A stretch of 64,000 nt of DNA, taken from Pseudomonas donghuensis (lineage in GTDB: Bacteria; Pseudomonadota; Gammaproteobacteria; Pseudomonadales; Pseudomonadaceae). Under the pieces are notes generated by a model, which searched no databases, was not told the origin of the DNA, and was given only the letters and a program-made list of their open reading frames with translations. The DNA lies in NCBI RefSeq assembly GCF_000259195.1, contig NZ_JH650765.1, positions 119,394 to 183,393 of the forward strand. The letters are read 5' to 3'. Below, piece after piece: positions 30,001-37,643 of the stretch (position 1 is its first letter; every line of letters starts with the position of its first letter). The translations under genes and the position numbers were made by a program.

Positions 30001-33000
30001 ACATCTCCGGCAGCATCGAAAGCGCCAGCAACATGAGCCTGCTGGCCAACACCCTGATCAACCGCAAGGAAAAGCTGACGGCCAAGACCCAGCTGACCTC
30101 CGGCAACGTCAACGTCTATTCGGACGACCACTGCAAAGGCAAGGGTTGCGAGCTCTACTTCTATGCCGTCGAGACCTATCAGGACGTCATTGACGAGGAC
30201 AGCCTGGCCGCTTCCATCACCACCGGCGGGAACCTGACCTTCAGCGGCAACGAGTTCAGCAACCGCTACAGCACCGTCTCCGCAGCCCGCGACATCACGA
30301 TCAATACGGCCGTATTCAACAACGTCGGTGTCGCCGGCGGCGAGCAGCGTAACCTTTCGGCCAGTTTCTACACACGCGACCGTGGGCAATACAACGCCTT
30401 CATCCAGAAGAAGAACGAGTTCAACCAGGCCCATGCCCCCGGTAGCGCCAGCTACAACCCGGGCGCCCTGACGCTTGACCAGGTCATGGCCGCGGCCGGC
30501 TACCCGGCTTACAGCATCTACAACGTAATCGACAACCGCACCCCGATTGCCGGTGCCGTGGTCTCGCCTGCGGTCGTCCAGGCCGCAGGCGCCGTCACCA
30601 TCAACGCCAGCCAGCGCCTGGACAACAGCATCGTCCGGGCCAATGCCGCCGGTGTCGGCAGGATCGGCGCGCGCGGCGACGCCAGTGCCGATCCGAAGCA
30701 CGCCTACACCAGCGTCCGGGCGATCACCTCGCAACTGCCGCCGGACCTGGCCCAGCGCCAGGTCAATCCGGTGACCCTGCCGAGCTTCAGCCTGCCGCAG
30801 GGCGACAACGGCCTGTTCCGTATCAGCGGCCAGAGCGGCCAGGTCGTCAGCGTCGCCGGCGCACTGGGTGCCGACGCCGACCGTACCCTGAGCAGCAACG
30901 GCACCTTTGTCTCGCCGCTGGCCCAGACCGCCAGCGCCGACAACGGCCAGGGCCAGACCCTGAACACCAGCGGCCTGCCCTCCTCCGCGAGCGCACAAGG
31001 CCAGCAGGGCAGTTCGCTGAGCAGCCTGCCGAGCGGCGTGACGCTGGTCCAGGGCGTGCCCGACAAGGGCATGCCGAACAACTCGCACAAGTACCTGGTC
31101 GAAACCAACCCGGCGCTGACCGACCTCAAGCAATTCCTCAGCTCCGACTACCTGCTGGGCGAGTTGAACATCAAGCCGGACCACACCCTCAAGCGCCTGG
31201 GTGACGGCCTCTACGAGCAGCGCCTGATCCGCGAAGCGGTGGTCGCCCGGACCGGGCAACGCTACATCGACGGCATGGCCAGCGACGAGACGCTGTTCCG
31301 CTACCTGATGGACAACGCCATCGCCAGCAAGAGTGCACTGAACCTCAGCCTGGGCGTCTCGCTCAGCGCCGAGCAGGTGGCGGCCCTGACCCACGACATC
31401 GTCTGGATGGAAGAGGTCGAGGTCAACGGCGAGAAACTCCTCGCGCCGGTGCTGTACCTGGCCCAGGCCAAGGGGCGTGTCGCGCCGAACGGTGCCCTGA
31501 TCCAGGGCCGCGACATCAACCTGATCAGCGGCGGCGCACTGACCAACGTCGGCACCTTGCGCGCTACCAACAACCTCTCCGCCGCGGCCAAGAACATCAG
31601 CAACAGCGGCCTGATGGAGGCCGGCGGGCGCCTGGACCTGTTGGCAACCGACGCGATCCGCAATGCCCAGGGCGGCATCATCAGCGGGCGCGAGGTCAGC
31701 CTGACCACGCTGACCGGCGACGTGATCAACGAACGCAGCGTTACCCGCATCGAAGGCCGCGCGGGTGGCGAGCATGTGATCAAGGACATCGTCGACAACG
31801 CCGCGCGGATCGAAGCGGCCAACGACCTGACCATCAACGCGGGCCGGGACATCGGCAGCGTCGGCGGCGTGCTGGAGGCCGGGCGCAACATCGACCTGGA
31901 CGCCGGGCGCGACCTCTACCTGATCAGCCAGGAAGGCACCGACAGCCACGAGTACCAGCGTCGGCGGGTCAGCGGCTACGACACCACCATCACCCAGTAC
32001 GGCAGTGAAGTGAAAGCCGGCGGCAACCTGACCGCCAGCGCCGGCCAGGACCTGAGCGTGCTGGCCAGCGAAGTCGAAGCCCGTCGCGATATCGCCCTGG
32101 AGGCCGGACGCGATGTCACCCTGGGCGCGCTGGCCAACGAAGAGCATTCGTACTCCAAAGGCAAGAAAGGCGACACCAAGACCACTCGCCAAGAGGACGA
32201 CGTGAAGCAGCAGGCCGCCGAGGTGCATGCCGGTGGCGACCTGGCCATCGACGCCGGTCGCGACCTGCGCCTGATCGCCAGCAAGGCCAGCGCCGGTGAC
32301 GAAGCCTACCTGGTGGCCGGCGACAAGCTGGAGCTGCTGGCGGCCAACGACAGCGAGTACTCGCTGTACGACATGAACAAGAAAGGCGGCTGGGGCAGCA
32401 AGCAGACCCAGCGTGATGAAGTGACCGACGTGAAAGCCGTCGGCAGCGAGATCACCAGCGGCGGCAACCTGACGCTGGCAAGCGGTGGCGACCAGCTGTA
32501 CCAGGGCGCCACGCTGGAGTCGGGCAAGGACCTGACCATCGACAGCGGAGGTTCGGTGACCTTCGAAGCCGTCAAGGACATGCATCAGGAGAGCCACGAG
32601 AAGTCCAAGAGCGACCTGGCCTGGACCAGTGCCAAGGGTGAAGGCAAGACCGACGAAACCTTGCGCCAGAGCCAGCTCGTCGCACAAGGCGAGCTGACGA
32701 TCAAGGCGGTCGATGGCTTGAAAATCGACATCAAGCATATCGACCAGGCAACGGTCAGCCAGTCCATCGATGCGATGGTCAAGGCCGATCCGCAGCTGGC
32801 CTGGCTCAAGGACGTCGAAGCCAAGGGCGGTATCGACTGGCGTCAGGTGGAGGAAATCCACACCAGCTTCAAGTACGCCAACTCCGGGCTCGGCGCTGGG
32901 GCACAGCTGGCGATTGCGATCCTGATGGCGGCGGTGATGGGGCCTGCGGGCTTGGGGTTGGGCACGGTTCAGGCGGCGGGTGCCGCGAGCCTCGCCACTA

Positions 33001-34409
33001 CCGCTACGGTCAGTACCATTAACAACAAGGGGGACCTGGGGGCCGCGCTTAAGGACACGTTAAGTAAAGAGAGCCTGAAGAGTGCGGGTGTGGCAATGCT
33101 GACGGCAGGAGCACTTCAGTATGCCGACACCACTTGGTTCAAGGGTGCCGAAGGTAGCCAGACGGGCGCGATCAAAGTCACCGACGGTTCGGCTGTACCT
33201 GCCACCAGTACGCCGAAGAACGTCATGACCTGGGCAAATGCCTCGGATACGCTCACTCGCGCAGGAACCCATGCGGTTATTTCCAGCGGCATTTCGACGG
33301 CGGTCAATGGCGGTAGTTTTGGTGACAACCTCGGCTCGGCGTTGGTTGGCGAGGCGAGCACCATTGCGATGGCCACCGGCTTCAACTTTGTCGGCGACCG
33401 CACCATCAAGTTCGATAATGGCAGCGTGCCGAAGATCTTTGCTCACGCGCTCATGGGCGGATTGCTCGCGGAGGCAACCGGCAGCGACTTCAAGACCGGA
33501 GCCATGGCTGCTGGTTTGAACGAGGCGATGAGCAATGAGCTGGCGGCGATTGCTCGGGGTAATGACAACGTTCACGTGGTGCTTTCGCAGTTGACCGGAT
33601 TGGTGGCGGCAGCTGCGGTGGGTGGTGACCTGGCGAAAGGAGCGGAGGTTGCGCAGAGCGGGACACTGTACAACCAGCAGTTACACCGGGATGCTGAGTC
33701 GCGCCTGAAAAAGGGCATTGCCACACTGCATGCGCAGGGCCAGTTCCTTGACCTCCAGCCGGAAGAGGTCATGACGGATCTGCAGAGAATTGTTGATGGG
33801 GAGCGCGATCCGCGTAAGCTGAACCCTGCAACCGTGGCATTTCTCAATCAGTTCCCCCCAGGGGTTCTACGTGAGGCGTTGTTTGAGCCGACGGTTACCG
33901 AAGATCGTATAGGGATAGCCATTGACCTGTTTTTCCCATCGGCATCGCCGGTCGGCAAGGGGAAGGTGGTTGTCAAGATTGCGAATACCTTCGGCAAGGA
34001 TGCGTTGGTAGCGGTTGAGAAGAAGTTTGGAGAGGCATTAGCTGGGCAGGGTGCAAAAGCAGCAGGTCAGGTTGTGCCTGACGTAATTAGCCCTACTTAT
34101 CGAGAGCTTCAGGGGTTAAACAAAGGACTCCAAGCCCATCACATCTTGCCTCAATATTTGGGAAAAATGCTGGGATATACGAAAAATGACATGCTAGATC
34201 ACCCTGCGACGCTAATTACCCAATACTCCCATACGGGAAAGGTGAATCCTGATGCTATGCATAAAGCTATAAGTAAGTATTTACCTCCTATGGTAGGTGG
34301 TAAGCCGGCTACGTATACTTATGGACAAATAAGCTCGGGATTACAGAAAGCGTATGGTGATATAGGGCGACCCGAATTGTTTGACTCAATCAAGCACCTG
34401 ATTAAATAG
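24063..34409 (+). CDS. cdiA: CdiA-type contact-dependent inhibition exoprotein with C-terminal toxin
   Basis: 3448 residues, exported by the adjacent TpsB. Regions: signal and TPS domain ~1-310 (NPHGI motif, NTPRATLTTGKP); ~60 degenerate FHA-1 repeats (LDNxGG..) ~390-1650; a central non-repetitive part ~2015-2480 with CKGKGCELYFYAVETY that should bind the target receptor; FHA-2 repeats ~2480-2900; a glycine/alanine-rich pretoxin with a membrane-like segment ~2930-3100; TLYN at 3201-3204, at the place of the Pseudomonas (Q/E)LYN toxin border; a ~140-residue entry region; and a variable toxin from ~3343. The toxin has AHHILPQ (His3359, His3360), which suggests an AHH/HNH-type nuclease. DNA turns AT-rich from ~34090. 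Confidence 0.92.
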   Translation: MDVRSPLNQCIALIIAGVMFLNPIVATAAQVTVDAAAQANTGLGAAGNGVPIINIATPNGSGLSNNTFHDYNVGSNGLILNNATDKTQSTQLGGIIVGNPNLQGRAAQVILNQVTGGNRSTLEGYTEVAGQAARVIVANPHGITCKGCGFINTPRATLTTGKPIMDGERLDRFQVDGGDIAIEGAELNTTNIDQFDLITRSAKLNANLYANKLNIVTGRNDVDADSLQASARADDGSDKPMLAIDSTALGGMYAGAIRLVGTEKGVGVKLAGNMAATTSDIQIDANGKLTLAQAVSARDLKITAQSAELTGKTYASASADIRTTEQLANRQSLAARESITVNAGQIDNSGIIEAGVEPNNQRNPHGDVTLTSQTLRNSASVVANRTLKVDSTGVLDNQGGSLKGVTTTVDAGQLDNRNGQVLADTSLQVKVADLDNRQGGLLHSKTKAVVESTGALNNLGGKITGLSELEVKAKALDNSQKGLLASGQKVKVTAQHLDNQAGEVSATSTEIIADSLDNRGGKLLGSDLLVTASGAIDNRLGLISARHLLDLNALSLDNRNKGNLVSQDRLQAHVTELLDNRAEGNLVSTGSQQVTVGKLDNRDKGMLSSTTGLTLHGETLDNRGGTLVADQSLTVTGGTLDNRDQGSATTKGSARVEVTKLDNSNAGQLQSDGRLDLIVKKVENAGKGRIVANGSLDADVGTLNQQGGTLLGLGSLLLKADHIDNQQGGLIGGNFGVDITAPQILNQKGEISSKGKVTLTATGQLDNQGGKVIGDSGLTLTVQRLLNQSKGLLAGRDGLTLSGTELLNSGGRLSSQKQLEVTLTGKLDNSAKGEVVSEGKLTVNAAELDNQQGGLLSGIDTLKVTSKATLNNQGGKLVTDAGLVLRSGHLDNSEAGAISAKGIADIRSTTLNNSAKGNIGGASILLNATQLDNSAQGRITAKGQIDATLTGLDQHDKGRLFSETGITLDLQNGKLVNRDNGLVSTPGTLLLRQIGEVDNSVGGEISSDLGFSLKASGLNNQGGRLVSADTLTLRIAKALDNSFKGVLSGTKGLDIEAASLDNSQGGTLASRGDIKAVLDGLLDNRAEGTLSAIGTLTVESGELNNSGKGLLSGNKGLGLELGTGKVDNSQGGQLITQGEMSVTSGDLDNRGGTLSSKQAMVLTTGDLNNSAIDDQHPGGRIHSDGALTLSGRQVDSNLGGEISAKGDLLLRVTRLIQRQGRLIGEQALEIDLHEGDLLNQGGLISAKGPLTLKRLGLLDNSAKGEVFSGQSFSLLAKRIDNQQEGRIISNANLTLDAATLNNSGKGLMSGLQGLKVKGGDLDNSAQGSLSSKTGALTVTLTGTLDNRDKGALASEGKQQLSAKQLDNRKGIISSNDAITLSVAERLDNREGGLISAARTLAFDRTSTTLDNRGGQINGNTLEIDGDSLDNSNGQITSKARLRATLIGKLVNGKGARLVSGGDLLLESASVTNNGGKLVSQGLLKLTAQSLDNSADGTLASQQNLVLRLKGNLHNEQNGLLFSEHGAIDVEAGELTNQSGALKSQGDIKLRLGGDLKNQAGRLDSQQGNLDLHASSIDNSAGGTLNSSKGWLDSLLSGLFDNTDGITQAQSLKIEATQGVNNQKGFLSALGGDNQIITGDFDNRGGGLYAAGLLTVQGQQFFNEGAVAGQGGKVGAGRIDFSLEGALTNPFGQLESEGDLQLRSSAIDNTHGSLRALGRTGTTRLISAGSLNNNFGVLETANQELDLQIGGLSNAGGQLLHTGSGTFGLASDKVMQAGGTLYTNGLLSISAASWTNSSVLQANRLELDIDQFVQTADGQLLAAQSFKGLGGNWRNDGLLASDGSFQLNLRGTYNGNGRASSLGELGLSAANIALSGTASIAGGGNTVVSASNVLTNQGRLTALGNLTASAATLNNYGTLGSATALRVNAGNLLNERGLIFSGNDMTLRVGNVTNNYADVYSLGSLNLAADDNGNRANQLENISGSIESASNMSLLANTLINRKEKLTAKTQLTSGNVNVYSDDHCKGKGCELYFYAVETYQDVIDEDSLAASITTGGNLTFSGNEFSNRYSTVSAARDITINTAVFNNVGVAGGEQRNLSASFYTRDRGQYNAFIQKKNEFNQAHAPGSASYNPGALTLDQVMAAAGYPAYSIYNVIDNRTPIAGAVVSPAVVQAAGAVTINASQRLDNSIVRANAAGVGRIGARGDASADPKHAYTSVRAITSQLPPDLAQRQVNPVTLPSFSLPQGDNGLFRISGQSGQVVSVAGALGADADRTLSSNGTFVSPLAQTASADNGQGQTLNTSGLPSSASAQGQQGSSLSSLPSGVTLVQGVPDKGMPNNSHKYLVETNPALTDLKQFLSSDYLLGELNIKPDHTLKRLGDGLYEQRLIREAVVARTGQRYIDGMASDETLFRYLMDNAIASKSALNLSLGVSLSAEQVAALTHDIVWMEEVEVNGEKLLAPVLYLAQAKGRVAPNGALIQGRDINLISGGALTNVGTLRATNNLSAAAKNISNSGLMEAGGRLDLLATDAIRNAQGGIISGREVSLTTLTGDVINERSVTRIEGRAGGEHVIKDIVDNAARIEAANDLTINAGRDIGSVGGVLEAGRNIDLDAGRDLYLISQEGTDSHEYQRRRVSGYDTTITQYGSEVKAGGNLTASAGQDLSVLASEVEARRDIALEAGRDVTLGALANEEHSYSKGKKGDTKTTRQEDDVKQQAAEVHAGGDLAIDAGRDLRLIASKASAGDEAYLVAGDKLELLAANDSEYSLYDMNKKGGWGSKQTQRDEVTDVKAVGSEITSGGNLTLASGGDQLYQGATLESGKDLTIDSGGSVTFEAVKDMHQESHEKSKSDLAWTSAKGEGKTDETLRQSQLVAQGELTIKAVDGLKIDIKHIDQATVSQSIDAMVKADPQLAWLKDVEAKGGIDWRQVEEIHTSFKYANSGLGAGAQLAIAILMAAVMGPAGLGLGTVQAAGAASLATTATVSTINNKGDLGAALKDTLSKESLKSAGVAMLTAGALQYADTTWFKGAEGSQTGAIKVTDGSAVPATSTPKNVMTWANASDTLTRAGTHAVISSGISTAVNGGSFGDNLGSALVGEASTIAMATGFNFVGDRTIKFDNGSVPKIFAHALMGGLLAEATGSDFKTGAMAAGLNEAMSNELAAIARGNDNVHVVLSQLTGLVAAAAVGGDLAKGAEVAQSGTLYNQQLHRDAESRLKKGIATLHAQGQFLDLQPEEVMTDLQRIVDGERDPRKLNPATVAFLNQFPPGVLREALFEPTVTEDRIGIAIDLFFPSASPVGKGKVVVKIANTFGKDALVAVEKKFGEALAGQGAKAAGQVVPDVISPTYRELQGLNKGLQAHHILPQYLGKMLGYTKNDMLDHPATLITQYSHTGKVNPDAMHKAISKYLPPMVGGKPATYTYGQISSGLQKAYGDIGRPELFDSIKHLIK

Positions 34410-34419
34410 GCATGCAAGC

Positions 34420-34866
34420 ATGACTGATAAGCAGATATATGAATTAGCCATTGACGACCTTGCTTTTTTTGGTGTCTGGTACTTTCCCATGGATGAGTCT
34501 GTAGAAGATGAGCTAACAGTCCGCCCTCTCCTTGAGAAGGAAACTTGTGCCGACGCTCAAATAATCGTTCGGAGTAGTTTTGTTGGAGTAGATGGCTCTA
34601 GTTACTTAGGTTATCTATACTGGGATGGTAGTGGGAAGGTTGAGTACTTAAAACCTGTTATTCTTCTTGAAGATGGCTCCTTTGTTACATTTTGGAATGG
34701 GATGGTTAAGCCTTCTTGGGCAGAATATTCTGCACAAGCTCAAGCACTAAGGAGGGCGTTTCCTTTTTCATATATTTCAGAGCCTCTTCTTGAATTGCCC
34801 GAAATTTCAGGGAGGCTTGAGGGGCTATATTATTTAGATGAAGATAAAATTTGCTGCATAAGTTAA
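34420..34866 (+). CDS. cdiI: Immunity protein cognate to the CdiA toxin
   Basis: 148 residues, acidic and soluble, no signal peptide; it starts 11 bp after the cdiA stop. Position immediately behind the toxin and base composition (AT-rich, codons such as ATA, TTA and AGT) are what identify it. I recognise no family. The middle (GYLYWDGSGKVEYLKPVILL, DGSFVTFWNG) is strand-rich. It must neutralise the toxin in CdiA residues ~3343-3448 by direct binding if the locus is active. Its stop TAA is followed directly, in the same frame, by the displaced toxin fragment. Confidence 0.8.
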   Translation: MTDKQIYELAIDDLAFFGVWYFPMDESVEDELTVRPLLEKETCADAQIIVRSSFVGVDGSSYLGYLYWDGSGKVEYLKPVILLEDGSFVTFWNGMVKPSWAEYSAQAQALRRAFPFSYISEPLLELPEISGRLEGLYYLDEDKICCIS

Positions 34867-35247
34867 GGTACAAAAGGAACTGGGGCTGTTGTAGATGACG
34901 CGATCAAGGCGTTACCAGTTCCAAGACAAATAGATGCATCGTGGGGCGCGAGCACTTATAACAAGGGCGGCCTGATGACAGGTATTGAGCATGTATTCTA
35001 TCGCTATGGACCTGACTTAGGATTTGCGAATGTTAGTAAGTTTTCGCAAGGAACATCTGTTAAAGACGCCTCTAATTATGTTGATAATGCATTGAGATAT
35101 GGAAAGGTGACTCCTAATGACCCAGGCGGGCACGTTATTGAGTACAACGCAGGCAAGGTCATTAAAACAAGCGTCTCAGGCGCTCCAACATCGACAATCA
35201 AAATAAATGTTCGGGATGGTGTAATTCAGACTACATTCCCGTACTAG
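34867..35247 (+). pseudogene. Orphan CdiA-CT toxin fragment
   Basis: 126 codons with no start at the 5' end; the first in-frame ATG is at 34975. It begins GTKGTGAVVDDAI, which matches CdiA residues 3330-3342 (GAKAAGQVVPDVI) at 7 of 13 positions. That is where the present toxin becomes unrelated. The remainder (GIEHVFYRYGPDLGFANVSK, FSQGTSVKD, ...IKINVRDGVIQTTFPY) is a different toxin domain, probably a small nuclease, but I cannot name the family. It looks like a former CdiA tail displaced by the current toxin/immunity pair. Expression from the internal ATG would yield a shortened domain. Confidence 0.7.
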
Positions 35248-35259
35248 TCAGGAATTGTT

Positions 35260-35529
35260 ATGAGCAGTGGCGGCACACTAATAGAACGATTTGTCGCCCA
35301 AGAGTTGGACGACAGCGTTCGCTCTATTTTGAAAAATGCCTTTGATGAACGGATGCGCTCAGAGAGCGCTCTGCTCAGGGAGTTCGAGTTTAATTGCTTT
35401 GACGTTTCTTGGGATTTTGAAAAAAGCATCGTCACATTGCAAGATGTTCTTTCCGCTGGAGAGAGTAGCTTTCTTGATATACCGATACGTGATTTTATCT
35501 CTGCTTGCGGTTTGAACGTCTCTTGTTAG
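35260..35529 (+). CDS. Orphan immunity protein
   Basis: 89 residues, small and acidic, starting 12 bp after the orphan toxin. No family recognised; the sequence has no signal peptide or membrane helix (ERFVAQELDDSVRSILKNAF; CFDVSWDFEKSIVTLQDVL). Order (toxin fragment, then a small acidic gene) and AT-rich composition make it the cognate immunity of the displaced toxin. If expressed, it would protect the cell from neighbours that still carry that toxin. There is no ribosome site stronger than GGAATTGTT before the ATG. Confidence 0.65.
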   Translation: MSSGGTLIERFVAQELDDSVRSILKNAFDERMRSESALLREFEFNCFDVSWDFEKSIVTLQDVLSAGESSFLDIPIRDFISACGLNVSC

Positions 35530-35582
35530 TTGCTAAACCCGTGAGCTCATATAGGGGTAAGCTCTGCGAAAACATTGGCCTA

Positions 35583-36526
35583 GGCTCTGTACGAAATCCC
35601 GAGAAATCCAATCGCCGCCCCTCGAACGCTGAGATTTTGTAGAGTCCCGCGCCATCGACGGAAAGGAATTCTGTGATGGCAAAGCGTTACGAACTCTCGG
35701 ACGAGGCCTGGGGTGTGGTCTCTGATCTCTTTATCGAAACTCATGGCCGAGGGCGGCCGCGCCTGAGCGATCGCCTGATGCTCGATGGCGTGCTCTGGGT
35801 ACTCTGCTCGGGTGCTGCGTGGCGAGATATGCCGGAGCGCTTCGGCCCATGGTCAACGGTGTATCAACGGTTTCGGGGCTGGCGAAACCTGGGGACGTTC
35901 GATCAGATGCTCAAACGTTTGCACCTGAGATTGAATGAGCAAGGCTTGATCAATCTGCAAACCTGGATGATCGATTCAGCCGCAATTCGCGCTACCCGAG
36001 CGTCATCAGGCGCGGGTAAAAAAGGGGGCCTGACGAATCCGCCGACCACGCATTAGGCCGCAGCCGTGGTGGTTTGACCACCAAGATCCACATGCTTTGC
36101 GATGCCTACGGGGTGCCGTTGCGCTTCCTGCTCTCTGGCGGACAAACCAGCGATATCAACTATGCTCAGCCGCTGCTCGATGACGAGAGCATTCCCAATA
36201 CTCGCGGTCGGCCACGCAAGTGCTGCCGATGGCTACTGGCTGACAAGGGCTACGACGCCGAAGCTCTGCGGCGGTACTGTGACCGCTACAGAATGCAACC
36301 TGTAATCCCTCTGCGAACCATGAAACGGAAGCCTAAGCCAGGGCTACCCAGGCTGTTCGACTGTCCAAAGTATCGTCAACGCAACATCATCGAACGGATG
36401 TTCGGATGGCTGAAAGAGCACCGACGTATCGCTACTCGTTTCGATAAGCTCGCGAAAAGTTTTGCAGCGATGATCTCGTTGGCTTGTCCGATGCGTTGTC
36501 TGCGACACCTTTTTTCATACAGTGCC
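35583..36526 (+). mobile_element. IS5-family insertion sequence (IS427-like group)
   Basis: About 944 bp. Terminal repeats are GGCTCTGTACGAAAT (left) and, on the other strand, GGCACTGTATGAAAA (right), with 12 of the first 14 bases identical. The flanks read CCTA|GG on the left and GCC|TAGG on the right, so the target duplication is either TA or CTAG; the two cannot be separated here. It is inserted 53 bp after the orphan immunity gene. Confidence 0.8.
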
Positions 36527-36529
36527 TAG
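35676..36529 (+). CDS. IS5-family transposase made by -1 frameshifting
   Basis: Two frames: ATG 35676 to TAG 36056 (orfA) and an overlapping -1 frame to TAG 36529 (orfB). The slippery run AAAAAAGGGGG at 36018-36028 would join them, giving ...GAGKKGGPDESADHALGRSR... and restoring GRSRGGLTTKIHM. Catalytic residues: Asp in WMIDSAAIRA, Asp in LLADKGYDAE and Glu in NIIERMFGWLKEHRRI. The orfA start has AAGGAA upstream (GTG 35673 is an alternative). The last codon is at the element end, and the stop TAG uses bases of the target. The element is probably active or recently active. Confidence 0.82.
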
Positions 36530-36659
36530 GAGGCATTAGCACTGGTCTCGCAGTCCAAAAGTGGGTGCAAATCAACTGGTAGATAGCTACTGATCAAGAA
36601 ATGTCCGACGATTTCGACCTTCGCAGCCACTGAAGTTGTAGAAATCTACGTACAACGGC

Positions 36660-36680
36660 TACGTACAATCCATAAACAAA
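36660..36680 (+). repeat. Direct repeat, right copy
   Basis: A 21-bp segment beginning TACGTACAATCC, matching 21235-21255 at 19 of 21 positions. A shorter copy (CTACGTACAA) lies just before it at 36646-36655. It lies between the IS element and the tRNA-Ser terminator. The 194 bases from the IS end to the tRNA hold these repeats and the terminator, but no gene. Confidence 0.4.
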
Positions 36681-36681
36681 A

Positions 36682-36710
36682 AGCCCCTGAAACCATTGGT
36701 TTCAGGGGCT
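36682..36710 (-). terminator. Terminator of tRNA-Ser
   Basis: 13-bp perfect stem AGCCCCTGAAACC / GGTTTCAGGGGCT with loop ATT. On the minus strand a T-run follows (TTTTTG). It lies 10 bp beyond the CCA end of the tRNA. Confidence 0.85.
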
Positions 36711-36720
36711 TTCGTATGTA

Positions 36721-36810
36721 TGGCGGAGAGATAGGGATTTGAACCCTAGGTACTGTTGCCAGTACAACGGATTTCGAATCCGTCCCGTTCGGCCACTCCG
36801 GCATCTCTCC
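36721..36810 (-). tRNA. tRNA-Ser(CGA)
   Basis: 90 nt including the encoded CCA. Acceptor stem GGAGAGA/TCTCTCC, anticodon loop TTCGAAA giving anticodon CGA (reads UCG), a long variable arm (TGTACTGGCAACAGTAC) typical of serine tRNA, and T-arm GGTTCAAATCC. It borders the accessory block that ends with the IS element, a common site for island insertion. Confidence 0.95.
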
Positions 36811-36903
36811 AGTGGCGCGCATGATACCAGCAGTTTGCCGAAAGGCAAAGCCTGTTTGCGAAAAAAATTCGCGTGGTATCAGGCGCTTGCGTGAACTTGT
36901 CGC

Positions 36904-37614
36904 TTACAGCGGCACGCCCAGGCGTTTGGCAACTTCTTCGTAGGCTTCGATAACGTCGCCCAGACCCTGGCGGAAGCGGTCCTTGTCCATCTTCTTGCGG
37001 GTCTCTTTGTCCCACAGGCGGCAGCCGTCCGGGCTGAACTCGTCGCCCAGGACGATCTCGCCGTGGAATACGCCGAACTCAAGCTTGAAGTCGACCAGCA
37101 GCAGGCCGGCGTCGTCAAACAGCTTGCTCAGCACTTCGTTGACCTTGAGCGACAGGGCTTTCATCTTCACCAACTGCTCGGCGGTACCCCAGCCGAAGGC
37201 AACCACGTGGGATTCGTTGATGAACGGGTCGCCCTTCTCGTCGTTCTTGAGGAACAGTTCGAAGGTCGAAGGCTCGAGCTTGATGCCTTCTTCGACGCCC
37301 AGGCGCTTGACCAGGCTGCCGGCAGCATAGTTACGCACGACGCATTCGACCGGGATCATGTCGAGCTTCTTGACCAGGCACTCGTTGTCACCCAGCAGCT
37401 TGTCGAACTGGGTCGGGATGCCGGCTTCTTCAAGCTTTTGCATGATGAAGGCGTTGAACTTGTTGTTCACCATGCCCTTGCGGTCGAGCTGTTCGATGCG
37501 CTTGCCGTCGAACGCCGAGGTGTCGTTGCGAAACAGCAGGATCAAGCGGTCAGCGTCGTCGGTCTTGTAAACCGACTTGGCTTTGCCGCGGTAGAGTTCT
37601 TCACGTTTTTCCAT
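36904..37614 (-). CDS. purC: SAICAR synthase
   Basis: 236 residues, the usual bacterial length. It joins aspartate to CAIR in the eighth step of purine synthesis, using ATP, in the cytosol. Family blocks: [20 protein letters not shown] at the N-terminus (ATP-binding), [53 protein letters not shown] substrate loop, and [20 protein letters not shown] with the metal-binding acids. ATG 37614 is preceded by GGAGCCCATC. The MBL-fold gene lies 29 bp upstream on the same strand, so they may be co-transcribed. Confidence 0.97.
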   Translation of the reverse strand: MEKREELYRGKAKSVYKTDDADRLILLFRNDTSAFDGKRIEQLDRKGMVNNKFNAFIMQKLEEAGIPTQFDKLLGDNECLVKKLDMIPVECVVRNYAAGSLVKRLGVEEGIKLEPSTFELFLKNDEKGDPFINESHVVAFGWGTAEQLVKMKALSLKVNEVLSKLFDDAGLLLVDFKLEFGVFHGEIVLGDEFSPDGCRLWDKETRKKMDKDRFRQGLGDVIEAYEEVAKRLGVPL

Positions 37615-37643
37615 GATGGGCTCCGCTTGCTAAATGAGATGGG

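Noticed and set aside
28287..32861. 1524-codon minus-strand open frame inside cdiA
   Set aside because: Produced by the repetitive GC-rich FHA repeats on the other strand. It has low-complexity composition and no start signal.
35556..35577. GCTCTGCGAAAACATTGG just left of the IS, similar to its terminal repeat
   Set aside because: Could be the trace of another insertion, but the match is short and has no partner end.
20121..36710. Similar hairpins (AAAAGCCCCTGAA...) at 20121 and 36682 as island borders
   Set aside because: Such GCCCC/GGGGC terminators recur in Pseudomonas after tRNA and other genes; the 21-bp repeat is a better candidate.
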